In this document: one piece after another, positions 41,582-49,982 of the stretch
Numbering within the stretch: position 1 is the stretch's first letter
Layout: each line of letters starts with the position of its first letter
Assembly (NCBI RefSeq): GCF_019711535.1
Contig: NZ_JAIGNP010000001.1
Span: forward strand, 868,001-932,000
DNA from: Qipengyuania aestuarii
Lineage (GTDB): Bacteria > Pseudomonadota > Alphaproteobacteria > Sphingomonadales > Sphingomonadaceae
Length of the DNA stretch: 64,000 nucleotides
Direction of reading: 5' to 3'
Position numbers and translations under genes: made by a program
Notes under the pieces: generated by a model
Told to the model about the DNA's origin: nothing
Database searches by the model: none
Seen by the model: only the letters and a program-made list of their open reading frames with translations

Positions 41582-44113
41582 ATGTCCGTGAAATCCGTCG
41601 GTATCGTCGCGCTTTTTGGCGCCAGCGCGTTCCTTGCAGGATGTTCGACCTACTCGGTCGGCAGCGCTCCGGTCGCTAGCCAGCCTGCAGATTCGGTCAC
41701 GGCGCCTTCAGGTGCCGGCGTAGCTCATCCCGAAATCTGGCCTGCGTACGAATATCCGGTTGCCGTCCAGCCAGACGATGAAGAGCGCATTGCCTCGCTT
41801 CTGGCGCGCATGACGCTGGAAGAGAAGATCGGGCAGTTGGTTCAGGCTGACCTTTGTTGCGTCACCCCCGAAGACGTTCGCAAGTACAACCTCGGGTCAA
41901 TCCTTGTCGGGGGCAATAGCGGCCCCGGCGGCAACGATCTGGCCCCGGCCCCCGAGTGGCTGGCGGCGGCTGACGATTTCTACCTTGCCTCTGTCGACAA
42001 GAGCGATGGCGGTGTGGGCATTCCCCTCATCTGGGGCACCGATGCCGTCCACGGGCACTCCAACATAATCGGCGCCACGATTTTTCCGCATAATATCGGC
42101 CTTGGCGCCATGCGCGACGTAGATCTGATCCAGAAGATCGGTGCCGCAACGGCCAAGGAAATCCGCGTCACGGGCCAGGAATGGACCTTTGCCCCCACCG
42201 TCGCAGTACCGCAGGATTTCCGTTGGGGCCGCGCTTATGAAGGCTATTCCTCCGATCCCGATCTCGTGGCGTCCTATGTTGGCGCGATGGTCCGCGGATT
42301 GCAGGGTCCGCCGTCCAGCGACGATCTGCTGGCAGGGCCCTATGTTATCGCTTCGACCAAGCATTTCCTCGCCGATGGCGGGACCGATGACGGTGTCGAT
42401 CAGGGTGACAGTTCGATCAGTGAAGAAGAACTGCGCGATATCCACGGCAAACCTTACGGCCCCGCGATTGCTGAGGGTGTCTCTACGGTCATGGTCAGTT
42501 TCTCCAGCTGGCAAGGTAAGAAGATGACTGGCAACCGGTCGCTGGTGACAGGTGTACTGAAGGACCGGATGGATTTCGGCGGGTTCGTGGTGTCCGACTG
42601 GAATGCTCACGGGCAGGTCGAAGGCTGCAGCAATGAAAGCTGCCCTCAGGCCCTGATGGCCGGTATCGACATGTATATGGCACCCGACACGTGGAAGCCG
42701 ATCTACGAGGATCTGCTGGCCCGCGCCAAGGCGGGCACCCTGCCGATGGACCGGATCGATGATGCAGTGGCGCGAATTCTCCGAGTTAAGGGTCGTGTCG
42801 GCCTGTTTGACGCAGGCAAGCCGTCCGATCGCCCCTATTCAGGCGATTACGAGGAGCTGGGCTCGCCGGAGCATCGCGCTATTGCCCGTGAAGCGGTGCG
42901 CAAGAGCCTGGTATTGCTGAAGAACCAGGGCGTTCTGCCGCTCGAACCGGGCGGGCGCCTGCTGGTGGCCGGTGACGGTGCCGACGATCTCGCCCGTCAG
43001 TCGGGTGGCTGGACGCTCAGCTGGCAGGGCACGGGAGTGAACAACAGCCATTTCCCGGGCGCCACCTCGATCTGGTCGGGGCTAGAACAGGCCGTGCAGG
43101 CAGCCGGGGGCAGCGCGGAACTGTCGCCCGACGGGACCTTCGAAACGCGGCCCGATGCGGCGGTGGTGGTGTTCGGCGAAACGCCCTATGCGGAGTTTCA
43201 GGGCGACCGCGAAGCACTGGCGCTCGATCCCGAATTGACTGCTCCCTTCGAAACCATGCGCAAGCTGAAAGCGCAGGGAATTCCGGTGGTTGCGCTGATG
43301 ATCACCGGGCGCCCGCTTTATGTGAATCCCGCCCTCAACGATGCCGACGCTTTCGTTGTGGCGTGGCTTCCGGGTAGCGAGGGCGGCGGGATCGCGGATG
43401 TCCTGATGGCGCAGGAAGACGGCACGCCGCGCTTCGATTTCACCGGCAAATTGCCCGCAGCATGGCCGCGGACGACGCAGATCGCCGATGGCGCCCTGTT
43501 CGATTACGGATATGGTCTGAGCTATGCCAGCGAAGCTTCGGAATGGGCCGAATTGCCCGAGCTGGATACCACTCAGCTGGCGGGAGACAGCCGGTTGTGG
43601 TTCAGCGCAGGGGCTCCGGCGGCGCGCTGGTCGCTGCTGGTGAGCGGCGGCGAGGAGAGTGACCAGATCCGGATCACCAATGTTCCTGCGGAAATTCTCT
43701 CGGGAAAAGCGACGGTTACGGCTGAAAACTACCTGGTCCAGGAAGGCGCGCGGCGCTTTGCGATAACCTCCGGCATGGCTCGCACAGAGCTGCGCAATTT
43801 CGACGCGTTGGATATCGACCGCGAGACGAATGCGGACGTTATGTTGTTGGTAACATTGAAGGTTTGGGATTCTCCGGACAGTGCCCGCCTCGGTGCGATC
43901 GGGCCCGACAGCGAGGGCTTCGTCGATATCGACCTGCCCGTGACGAGCGACTATGTCCGCTACGGTATCCCCTTGAAATGCCTGCGGGAAAACGGCGCGG
44001 ACGTGACCAATCTGACGCAGCCTTTCGTGCTGGAAACGCAAGGCCAGACCGATTACGCCATCGGCGAAGTGCGGCTTGGCAGCGATGCGGAGACCGTCCT
44101 GCGTTGCGGATAA
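41582..44113 (+). CDS. GH3 beta-glucosidase/exoglucanase, outer or periplasmic lipoprotein
   Basis: The 843-residue enzyme starts with a lipoprotein signal; the lipobox is ASAFLAGC (Cys near residue 22). A GH3 N-terminal barrel follows, with ASTKHFLADGG for substrate binding and the nucleophile Asp in GFVVSDWNAHG near residue 338. The GH3 C-terminal sandwich precedes a final segment of about 170 residues that resembles the Exop_C domain of cell-associated exo-1,4-beta-glucanases. It probably releases glucose from beta-glucans or cello-oligosaccharides. GGGGAGGG lies eight bases before the ATG and LacI operators lie upstream. Confidence 0.9.
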   Translation: MSVKSVGIVALFGASAFLAGCSTYSVGSAPVASQPADSVTAPSGAGVAHPEIWPAYEYPVAVQPDDEERIASLLARMTLEEKIGQLVQADLCCVTPEDVRKYNLGSILVGGNSGPGGNDLAPAPEWLAAADDFYLASVDKSDGGVGIPLIWGTDAVHGHSNIIGATIFPHNIGLGAMRDVDLIQKIGAATAKEIRVTGQEWTFAPTVAVPQDFRWGRAYEGYSSDPDLVASYVGAMVRGLQGPPSSDDLLAGPYVIASTKHFLADGGTDDGVDQGDSSISEEELRDIHGKPYGPAIAEGVSTVMVSFSSWQGKKMTGNRSLVTGVLKDRMDFGGFVVSDWNAHGQVEGCSNESCPQALMAGIDMYMAPDTWKPIYEDLLARAKAGTLPMDRIDDAVARILRVKGRVGLFDAGKPSDRPYSGDYEELGSPEHRAIAREAVRKSLVLLKNQGVLPLEPGGRLLVAGDGADDLARQSGGWTLSWQGTGVNNSHFPGATSIWSGLEQAVQAAGGSAELSPDGTFETRPDAAVVVFGETPYAEFQGDREALALDPELTAPFETMRKLKAQGIPVVALMITGRPLYVNPALNDADAFVVAWLPGSEGGGIADVLMAQEDGTPRFDFTGKLPAAWPRTTQIADGALFDYGYGLSYASEASEWAELPELDTTQLAGDSRLWFSAGAPAARWSLLVSGGEESDQIRITNVPAEILSGKATVTAENYLVQEGARRFAITSGMARTELRNFDALDIDRETNADVMLLVTLKVWDSPDSARLGAIGPDSEGFVDIDLPVTSDYVRYGIPLKCLRENGADVTNLTQPFVLETQGQTDYAIGEVRLGSDAETVLRCG

Positions 44114-44213
44114 TGGCCCGAACACCCTCTTGATCGGTGCCAATATGCCCGAACAGGAGGGTTTTGCGTCCGAAATGACGGAAAGGGGCCAAGACAGAGT
44201 GGGAGAGAAAAAC

Positions 44214-45281
44214 ATGAAGCGATTTTTGCTGCGATCTTCGCTGATCCTGTGCGCCACCTCGCTGGCGACCCAGTCCGTGGCGCAGAGCGCCGCCAACGCC
44301 CCCGCCGCCAACGCCCCCGCCGCCAGCGAAGCGGCTGCCACCGATCCGCTGCCGGTGGGCACCTGCGTCAATCTCGGCAACACGCTGGAGCCGGAAACCG
44401 AGGGCGCCTGGGGCGGCGCGCCCGTGACCAAGGCAGATATGGAGCGGATCGCCGCGGCCGGGTTCGACACGGTCCGCATCCCGGTACGCTGGCACAACAA
44501 ATCGCTGAGCGAGGCACCCTATACGGTCGACGAGGCCTGGATGGACCGGGTGCAGCAAGTGGTCGACTGGGCGCTGGAAGCCGATCTCAACGTGATCCTC
44601 AACAGTCACCATTTCGATCCGATCTACGAGCGCCCGCTGGAAGTGGCGCCATGGCACGGCGGCGTGTGGAAACAGATCGCCGAGCGGTTCGAAGGCTATC
44701 CCGAGGAGACGCTGTGGTTCGAACTGGAAAACGAACCGCACAACAAATTCGACCATTCGAACCTGCTGGCCACGCTGACCCCGGCGCTGGAAGAAGTGCG
44801 CGCGCTTCACCCCACGCGGGCGGTCATCATCGGCGGGGAAAACTGGAGCGGGATCAAATCGCTCGAGACGCTGCCGCTGCCCGAAGATCCCAACGTCCAC
44901 CCGACCTTCCATTATTACGAACCCTTTGCCTACACCCATCAGGGCGCGGAATGGGCCGGGCCGGACGTGCCGCCGGTCGGCCGGAGCTTCCCCACCGCCG
45001 AGGACAAGGCGATGCTGAAACGCGATGCCGCCGCGATCGAGGCCTATAAGGCGCGCACCGGCAAGACGCCCTTCATGGGCGAAACCGGGGCCTTCGACCG
45101 GCATATCCCGCTGGAAGACCGGGTGACCTATCACCGCACCATCCACGATACCTTCGCCCCCACCGGGATCGGCATGTGCATGTGGGCCTATGCCAACACC
45201 TTCCCCTTCTACGATCATCAGGAAGGCCGCTGGCTGCCCGGCCTGCTGGAAGCGATCGGGCTGAAACCCGAAGAAGACTGA
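44214..45281 (+). CDS. GH5 endoglucanase (cellulase family), secreted
   Basis: The start is the ATG at 44214 after GGGAGAG; earlier frames would remove the signal peptide. The 355-residue enzyme has a Sec signal (MKRFLLRSSLILCATSLATQ, cleavage near VAQ-SA), a short Ala/Pro-rich linker made by a 15-bp repeat, and a GH5 barrel. Key motifs are CVNLGNTLEPETEGAWGG at the start, the acid/base Glu in ELENEPHNKF near residue 173 and the nucleophile in FMGETGAF near residue 289. It should cut beta-1,4-glucan or xyloglucan backbones. It is 100 bases after the GH3 gene and closed by a terminator. Confidence 0.93.
   Translation: MKRFLLRSSLILCATSLATQSVAQSAANAPAANAPAASEAAATDPLPVGTCVNLGNTLEPETEGAWGGAPVTKADMERIAAAGFDTVRIPVRWHNKSLSEAPYTVDEAWMDRVQQVVDWALEADLNVILNSHHFDPIYERPLEVAPWHGGVWKQIAERFEGYPEETLWFELENEPHNKFDHSNLLATLTPALEEVRALHPTRAVIIGGENWSGIKSLETLPLPEDPNVHPTFHYYEPFAYTHQGAEWAGPDVPPVGRSFPTAEDKAMLKRDAAAIEAYKARTGKTPFMGETGAFDRHIPLEDRVTYHRTIHDTFAPTGIGMCMWAYANTFPFYDHQEGRWLPGLLEAIGLKPEED
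44289..44327 (+). repeat. 15-bp tandem repeat in the GH5 linker
   Basis: GCCGCCAACGCCCCC is repeated two times with a third partial copy, giving an AANAP linker repeat between the signal peptide and the catalytic domain. Confidence 0.9.
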
Positions 45282-45329
45282 TCCGCAAAAGAACGGGGCG
45301 CCCGGCCCAGCAGCCGGACGCCCCCGATC

Positions 45330-45357
45330 GGGCGCGCTTCGCAGCGCGCCCTTTTTT
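45330..45357 (+). terminator. Rho-independent terminator after the GH5 gene
   Basis: GGGCGCGC pairs with GCGCGCCC over a six-base loop and is followed by TTTTTT. A second imperfect GC-rich hairpin lies just upstream at about 45296-45325. The convergent GH43 stop lies nine bases further on. Confidence 0.93.
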
Positions 45358-45365
45358 GTGTCCGC

Positions 45366-47048
45366 TCAGGGCTTCGAATAGGCATAGGGCCCGACGACCA
45401 GCCCGGTGAACAGCCCGGCATGGACCGAGGCGAGCGGTTCGACATTCACCCCCTCACCCACGGCCAGCCACTGCGAGGCGCCCTTCGCGCGCCAGAAGGC
45501 CTGCGCCGTGCCTTCGCGGATCGCGAGCTTCAGTTCGAGCGGCCCGTCCGTGCTCAAGTCCTGCGAGGCTGCCAGCGCCCCCTGCTCTTCCTGCCCGGCA
45601 TCGGTCCGCAGCCGCACCACCAGCCGGTCTCCTTCCTGTCCGAAGGCGAGGAAATGGTTTTCATCCATGAAGGCAAGCAGCCCGGCAAAATCGCCTGACG
45701 AAGCGGGATCGAAATCCACGCTGGTGGTGAAATCGGCCGAAGGGTGCCGCATCCGGCGGCCCATGAAAGCGGGCTTGCCCAGGCTGCCCGCGGCATCATG
45801 GCCCGAAAGCACATGCAGCCGGCCATCGCCCACCAGCAGCGCCTGCTGGTCTTGGGGATTGCGGATGCCGATCCATTCATCGGACAGCGGCGCGGAAAAA
45901 TCATCGCGCCAGTGCGACCAGTCGGTGCCCTTGCCCGGCGGCAGATTGGGCCGCTTGCCGACGAAAGGCACGGCTTCGCCCCGGTCGAGGAAGCGCGGCC
46001 AGCCATCTTTCCATTCCAGCGGCAGCAGGAACGTCTCGCGCCCGAGCAGGGTCGACTGGCCTTCGAAGGGACGCGTGGCGAGGAAGACGCCCCACCAGCT
46101 GCCATCGTCCAGCTGCACGATATCGGCATGACCCGTGGCCTCGACCCGGTCGGGCCGGTCCGCGGGCAGATCGCGCTGGGTCAGGATCGGATTGAAATCG
46201 CCGGGGGTGTAAGGCCCCTGCAATTCGCGCGAGCGGTAGATGGTCTGCGAATGCTGTTCCGCCGTGCCGCCTTCCGCAGTGAGCAGGTAGTACCAGCCAT
46301 CGACATGATAGATGTGCGGCCCTTCGGCCCAGATCGGATTGGTGGAGGGATCGACCCCGCCATCGACCAGCAGCGTGCGTTCGGGCAGCACCTGCATAGT
46401 CTCCGCGTCGAATTGCTGCATCCAGATCGCGCGATGCCCTTCGTAGCGCGGCTCTGTCGGCGGGGCGTCGTTATAGACGATCCAGGCGGTGCCATCCTCC
46501 GCGAAATAGAGCGAAGGGTCGATCCCGCCGAAATCGAGCCAGGTCGGATCGCTCCACGGACCGGCCGGATCATCGGCGGTGATCAGGAAATTGTCCCCGC
46601 ATTCGATGCAGGTGTTGACGATCCAGAACTTGCCATCGTGATGCGTGATCGCCGGGGCGAACAGGCCGCGATTGGTGCCCAGCCCGCTGAAATCCATCTG
46701 GCCGGGCCGGTCGATCGCATTGCCGATCAGGGTCCAGTTCACCAGATCGGTGCTGTGGAGAATCGGCAGGCCGGGAAACCAGCTGAAAGTGGATGTGACG
46801 GCATAGAAATCGTCCCCCACCCGCACGATGGAGGGATCGGGATGGAAGCCAGGGATCACCGGATTCCGATAGCTGCCCGCAGGGGCATCGGCGGCTTCAT
46901 TCACCGCTTGGTATTCCATGTAATCGAAGCTGGCGGTGGAATTCGCCTGTCCCTGCCCCGGCCCTTGCTCTTGGGCCATCACCGGCATTCCAGCGGGCAG
47001 CAGGGCTGCTGCGCAGCCGAGCAAAGCGGTTTTGCTGATAATCGTCAT
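45366..47048 (-). CDS. GH43 beta-xylosidase/arabinofuranosidase, secreted
   Basis: The 560-residue enzyme has a Sec signal (about 26 residues, cleavage near VMA-QEQ), a five-bladed propeller and a C-terminal GH43-type beta-sandwich. Motifs are YRNPVIPGFHPDPSIVRVGD with the catalytic Asp near residue 72, and WAEGPHIYHVDGWYYLLTAE with the general acid Glu near residue 240. It removes xylose or arabinose from xylan-derived chains. It is divergent from the xylX gene, and the LacI operator at 47103 lies between them. Confidence 0.93.
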   Translation of the reverse strand: MTIISKTALLGCAAALLPAGMPVMAQEQGPGQGQANSTASFDYMEYQAVNEAADAPAGSYRNPVIPGFHPDPSIVRVGDDFYAVTSTFSWFPGLPILHSTDLVNWTLIGNAIDRPGQMDFSGLGTNRGLFAPAITHHDGKFWIVNTCIECGDNFLITADDPAGPWSDPTWLDFGGIDPSLYFAEDGTAWIVYNDAPPTEPRYEGHRAIWMQQFDAETMQVLPERTLLVDGGVDPSTNPIWAEGPHIYHVDGWYYLLTAEGGTAEQHSQTIYRSRELQGPYTPGDFNPILTQRDLPADRPDRVEATGHADIVQLDDGSWWGVFLATRPFEGQSTLLGRETFLLPLEWKDGWPRFLDRGEAVPFVGKRPNLPPGKGTDWSHWRDDFSAPLSDEWIGIRNPQDQQALLVGDGRLHVLSGHDAAGSLGKPAFMGRRMRHPSADFTTSVDFDPASSGDFAGLLAFMDENHFLAFGQEGDRLVVRLRTDAGQEEQGALAASQDLSTDGPLELKLAIREGTAQAFWRAKGASQWLAVGEGVNVEPLASVHAGLFTGLVVGPYAYSKP

Positions 47049-47102
47049 ATCTCTCCCTCCATTGACCGCGATGGGGCTTGTTACCGCGCGGTCTCCTGCT
47101 TA

Positions 47103-47116
47103 TGGTAGCGCTATCA
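47103..47116. promoter_or_regulatory. LacI/XylR-type operator between GH43 and xylX
   Basis: TGGTAGCGCTATCA differs from the perfect palindrome at 57850 by one base. It lies in the 91-base gap between divergent transcription units and may control both. Confidence 0.85.
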
Positions 47117-47139
47117 CAAGGGAGGGCAAGAGCCAGAAC

Positions 47140-48264
47140 ATGGCCGACAATATTTCCGACAGCCTGCCAGCCGATTACGAGCGCGGGCGTTTCCTGGGCA
47201 GGGCCGATACGCCCGATGGACCCTGCGTCATCCTGATCGAACAGGGCAAGCTTTACGATCTCACCGCCCGGGTCGCCACCACTTCGGGCGCCATTGCCCG
47301 GCGTGCATTCGATGGCGGCATGCTGATCGGCCCGGTGAGCGATGGCCTGCCCGAAGGCTGGAGCCTGCTTTCTCCCGTCGACCTGCAATGCATCAAGGCC
47401 GCGGGCGTCACCTTCGCCCTGTCCGCCATCGAACGCGTGATCGAGGAACAGGCGCGCGGCGATGCGGCGGCGGCATCCGAAATCCGCGCCCAGCTGGAAG
47501 GCAAGGTCGGTTCGGGCATCCGCTCGGTCGTCCCCGGCAGCGAGGAGGCGATGCAGCTTAAAGCCGCGCTGATCGAAGAGGGCATGTGGTCCCAATATCT
47601 CGAAGTGGCGATCGGGCCGGATGCGGAAATCTTTTCCAAATCGCCTGTGCTGTCCACCGTGGGCCATGGCGCCGAAATCGGCGTGCGCTCCGATTCCAGC
47701 TGGAACAATCCCGAACCCGAGGTGGTGCTGGCCTGCGATGCGCTCGGCGAAGTGGTCGGCGCCGCGCTGGGCAATGACGTCAATCTGCGCGATTTCGAAG
47801 GCCGTTCGGCGCTGCTGCTGTCGAAGGCCAAGGACAATACGGCCAGCTGTTCGATCGGCCCCTTCATCCGCCTGTTCGACGAGAATTTCACTATCGACGA
47901 TGTGCGTTCGGCCAATGTCGATCTGACCATCGAAGGGCCGGACGGCTACCGCCTCGAAGGCACCAATATCATGGCCCAGATCAGCCGCGATCCGCTCGAT
48001 CTCGTCAGCCAGTGCCTGTCCGAACATCATTATCCCGATGGCTTTGTCCTGTTCTGCGGCACGCTGTTCGCGCCGACGCAGGACCGCGACGAGGAAGGCG
48101 CGGGCTTTACCCACAAGATCGGTGACAAGGTGACCATCCAGTCCGACCGGATCGGCACGCTGCAAAACACGGTCACCACTTCGCGCGATGCCGCGCCGTG
48201 GGAGATGGGCTTTGCCGCCTTCGCGCGGAATCTGGCCGGACGCGGATTGATCGACAAAATTTAA
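47140..48264 (+). CDS. xylX: 2-keto-3-deoxy-D-xylonate dehydratase (XylX, FAH family)
   Basis: The chosen ATG at 47140 gives 374 residues (MADNISDSLPADYERGRFLG); longer frames run into the divergent GH43 gene. The fumarylacetoacetate-hydrolase fold is seen in AEIGVRSDSSWNNPEPEVVLA, ALGNDVNLRDFEGRSALLLS and the metal-binding region. With XylB, XylC and XylD it matches the Weimberg set of Caulobacter, where XylX removes water from keto-deoxyxylonate. An L-arabonate version of the same reaction is the alternative. The gene is under the LacI operator at 47103. Confidence 0.9.
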   Translation: MADNISDSLPADYERGRFLGRADTPDGPCVILIEQGKLYDLTARVATTSGAIARRAFDGGMLIGPVSDGLPEGWSLLSPVDLQCIKAAGVTFALSAIERVIEEQARGDAAAASEIRAQLEGKVGSGIRSVVPGSEEAMQLKAALIEEGMWSQYLEVAIGPDAEIFSKSPVLSTVGHGAEIGVRSDSSWNNPEPEVVLACDALGEVVGAALGNDVNLRDFEGRSALLLSKAKDNTASCSIGPFIRLFDENFTIDDVRSANVDLTIEGPDGYRLEGTNIMAQISRDPLDLVSQCLSEHHYPDGFVLFCGTLFAPTQDRDEEGAGFTHKIGDKVTIQSDRIGTLQNTVTTSRDAAPWEMGFAAFARNLAGRGLIDKI

Positions 48265-48321
48265 AGCGCCGCGTGCCGGAAAGAATTGCACGCCGCCGCT
48301 CGGGACGAGGATAGAATTACC

Positions 48322-49107
48322 ATGAATGCAGAGCCCCGCAACACTGCGCAAAGCGCCGTATACCCGAGCCTTCGCGGGCGAAAAGTCATCGTCAGCGGCG
48401 GCGCTTCGGGCATTGGCGAAGGGATCGTGGAAGGTTTCGTGCGCCAGGGCGCGGCGGTCGCTTTCGTCGATATCATGGAAGAACCGGGCCGCGAGCTGGT
48501 GGAACGTCTTGCCCCCGATGCCGAGATCGCGCCCCATTTCGTGCAGTGCGACATTACCGATTGCGACGGGTATGCAGCCAAGATCGAGGATATCGTCGCC
48601 CATCTGGGCGGGTGCGATGTGCTGGTAAACAACGCCGCCAATGACGATCGCCATTCGGTGGAGGAAGTCAGCTCGGCCTATTGGGACCAGAGCATGGCAG
48701 TGAACCTCAAGCACCAGTTTTTCGCTGCCAAGGCAGTCGTGCCGCATCTGAGGAAGAACGGCGGCGGGTCGATCGTGAACATGGGGTCGATCAGCTGGCA
48801 TCTGGGCCTGCCCGATCTCACCATCTACCAGACCGCCAAGGCGGCGATCGAAGGGCTGACGCGCAGCCTCGCGCGCGAGCTGGGCCGGGACAATATCCGG
48901 GTCAACACCGTGATCCCCGGCAATGTCCAGACGCCGCGCCAGATGAAATGGTATACGCCTGAAGGCGAGGCGGAAATCGTGGCGGCGCAATGCCTCGACG
49001 GGCGGCTGCAGCCGGTCGACATCGCGGCCATGATCCTGTTCCTGGCTTCGGACGACGCGCGTTATTGCACCGCGCATAATTACTGGGTTGATGGAGGATG
49101 GCGCTGA
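48322..49107 (+). CDS. xylB: D-xylose 1-dehydrogenase (XylB, classical SDR)
   Basis: The 261-residue SDR starts at the ATG at 48322, following GACGAGG. NAD-binding is by GGASGIGEGIVEG; the catalytic Tyr-Lys are in IYQTAKAAIEGLTRS near residue 169, and NNAAND marks the active-site Asn region. Caulobacter XylB of the same family oxidises xylose to xylonolactone. It follows xylX by 57 bases, and its stop overlaps the xylC start by one base. Confidence 0.88.
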   Translation: MNAEPRNTAQSAVYPSLRGRKVIVSGGASGIGEGIVEGFVRQGAAVAFVDIMEEPGRELVERLAPDAEIAPHFVQCDITDCDGYAAKIEDIVAHLGGCDVLVNNAANDDRHSVEEVSSAYWDQSMAVNLKHQFFAAKAVVPHLRKNGGGSIVNMGSISWHLGLPDLTIYQTAKAAIEGLTRSLARELGRDNIRVNTVIPGNVQTPRQMKWYTPEGEAEIVAAQCLDGRLQPVDIAAMILFLASDDARYCTAHNYWVDGGWR

Positions 49108-49982
49108 TGGCCGATGTGAAGGCAGTACTTCCCGCAGAAACGAAGCTGGGCGAAGGGGTCCTGTGGGATGCCCAGCGCCAGGTGGTGTGGTTCGTCGACA
49201 TCAAGCGGCACCGGCTGTGGCATTTCGATCCGGCAAACGGCAGCAATTCCTATGCCGAGGCGCCCGAACAGATCGGCTGGGCGATCCCTGCGGAAACCGG
49301 CAAATTGCTGTGCGGGTTGAAGGATGGCCTCTACCTGTTCGATCCCGAAACCGCCTCGTTCGAAAAACTGGGCAGTGTGCCCGGCGAACCGGCGACCAAC
49401 CGCCTCAACGATGCCTGCACCGACCCGTGGGGCCGCGTGTGGTTCGGATCGATGGATGACGGGGAAGCCAATGCGTCGGGCCGGTTCTATATCTTCGACC
49501 GCGGCGATATCCGCGCGGCGGGGCCGCAGGGCATCACCATCACCAACGGCCCGGCGGTCAATGCGACCGGGGACCGGATCTATTTCACCAATACCAGCGA
49601 ACAGAAAATCATGGTCGCCGACCTGTCGCCGCGCGGCGTGGGCGAAGCGCGGCCCTTCGCCGATACGGGCGCGCTGTTCCCCGCTGCCTATCCCGACGGC
49701 CCGGTGGTCGATGCGGAAGGCTATGTGTGGACCGGGCTCTATCTCGGCAGCAAGGTCGCCCGCTTCGATCTCGATGGCAAGCTCGATACCACTATCGACA
49801 TCCCCGCGCGCGACGTGACCAAGATGGCCTTCGGCGGCGCCGATCTCAGCACCGCCTATGTCACCAGCGCGACGAAGAACATGGAGCCCGCCGATATGGA
49901 GAAATATCCCGCGGCGGGCAGCCTGTTCGCCTTCGCCGCGCCGGTCGCCGGGTTTGCGCAGACGCGGGCGAAGCTGGGATGA
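49107..49982 (+). CDS. xylC: Xylono-1,4-lactonase (XylC, SMP-30/gluconolactonase family)
   Basis: The start is the ATG at 49107, with GGAGG nine bases upstream, giving 291 residues. The SMP-30 six-bladed propeller shows LGEGVLWDAQRQVVWFVDI, a metal-binding Glu/Asp set and TNRLNDACTDPWGRVWFGSM. It hydrolyses xylonolactone to xylonate between XylB and XylD in the Weimberg pathway. It overlaps xylB by one base and the acetylesterase by four (ATGA). Confidence 0.9.
   Translation: MADVKAVLPAETKLGEGVLWDAQRQVVWFVDIKRHRLWHFDPANGSNSYAEAPEQIGWAIPAETGKLLCGLKDGLYLFDPETASFEKLGSVPGEPATNRLNDACTDPWGRVWFGSMDDGEANASGRFYIFDRGDIRAAGPQGITITNGPAVNATGDRIYFTNTSEQKIMVADLSPRGVGEARPFADTGALFPAAYPDGPVVDAEGYVWTGLYLGSKVARFDLDGKLDTTIDIPARDVTKMAFGGADLSTAYVTSATKNMEPADMEKYPAAGSLFAFAAPVAGFAQTRAKLG

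Noticed and set aside
46897..49077. Minus-strand frame of over 700 codons opposite xylX and xylB
   Set aside because: It covers both conserved genes and their operator region and shows no family signature.
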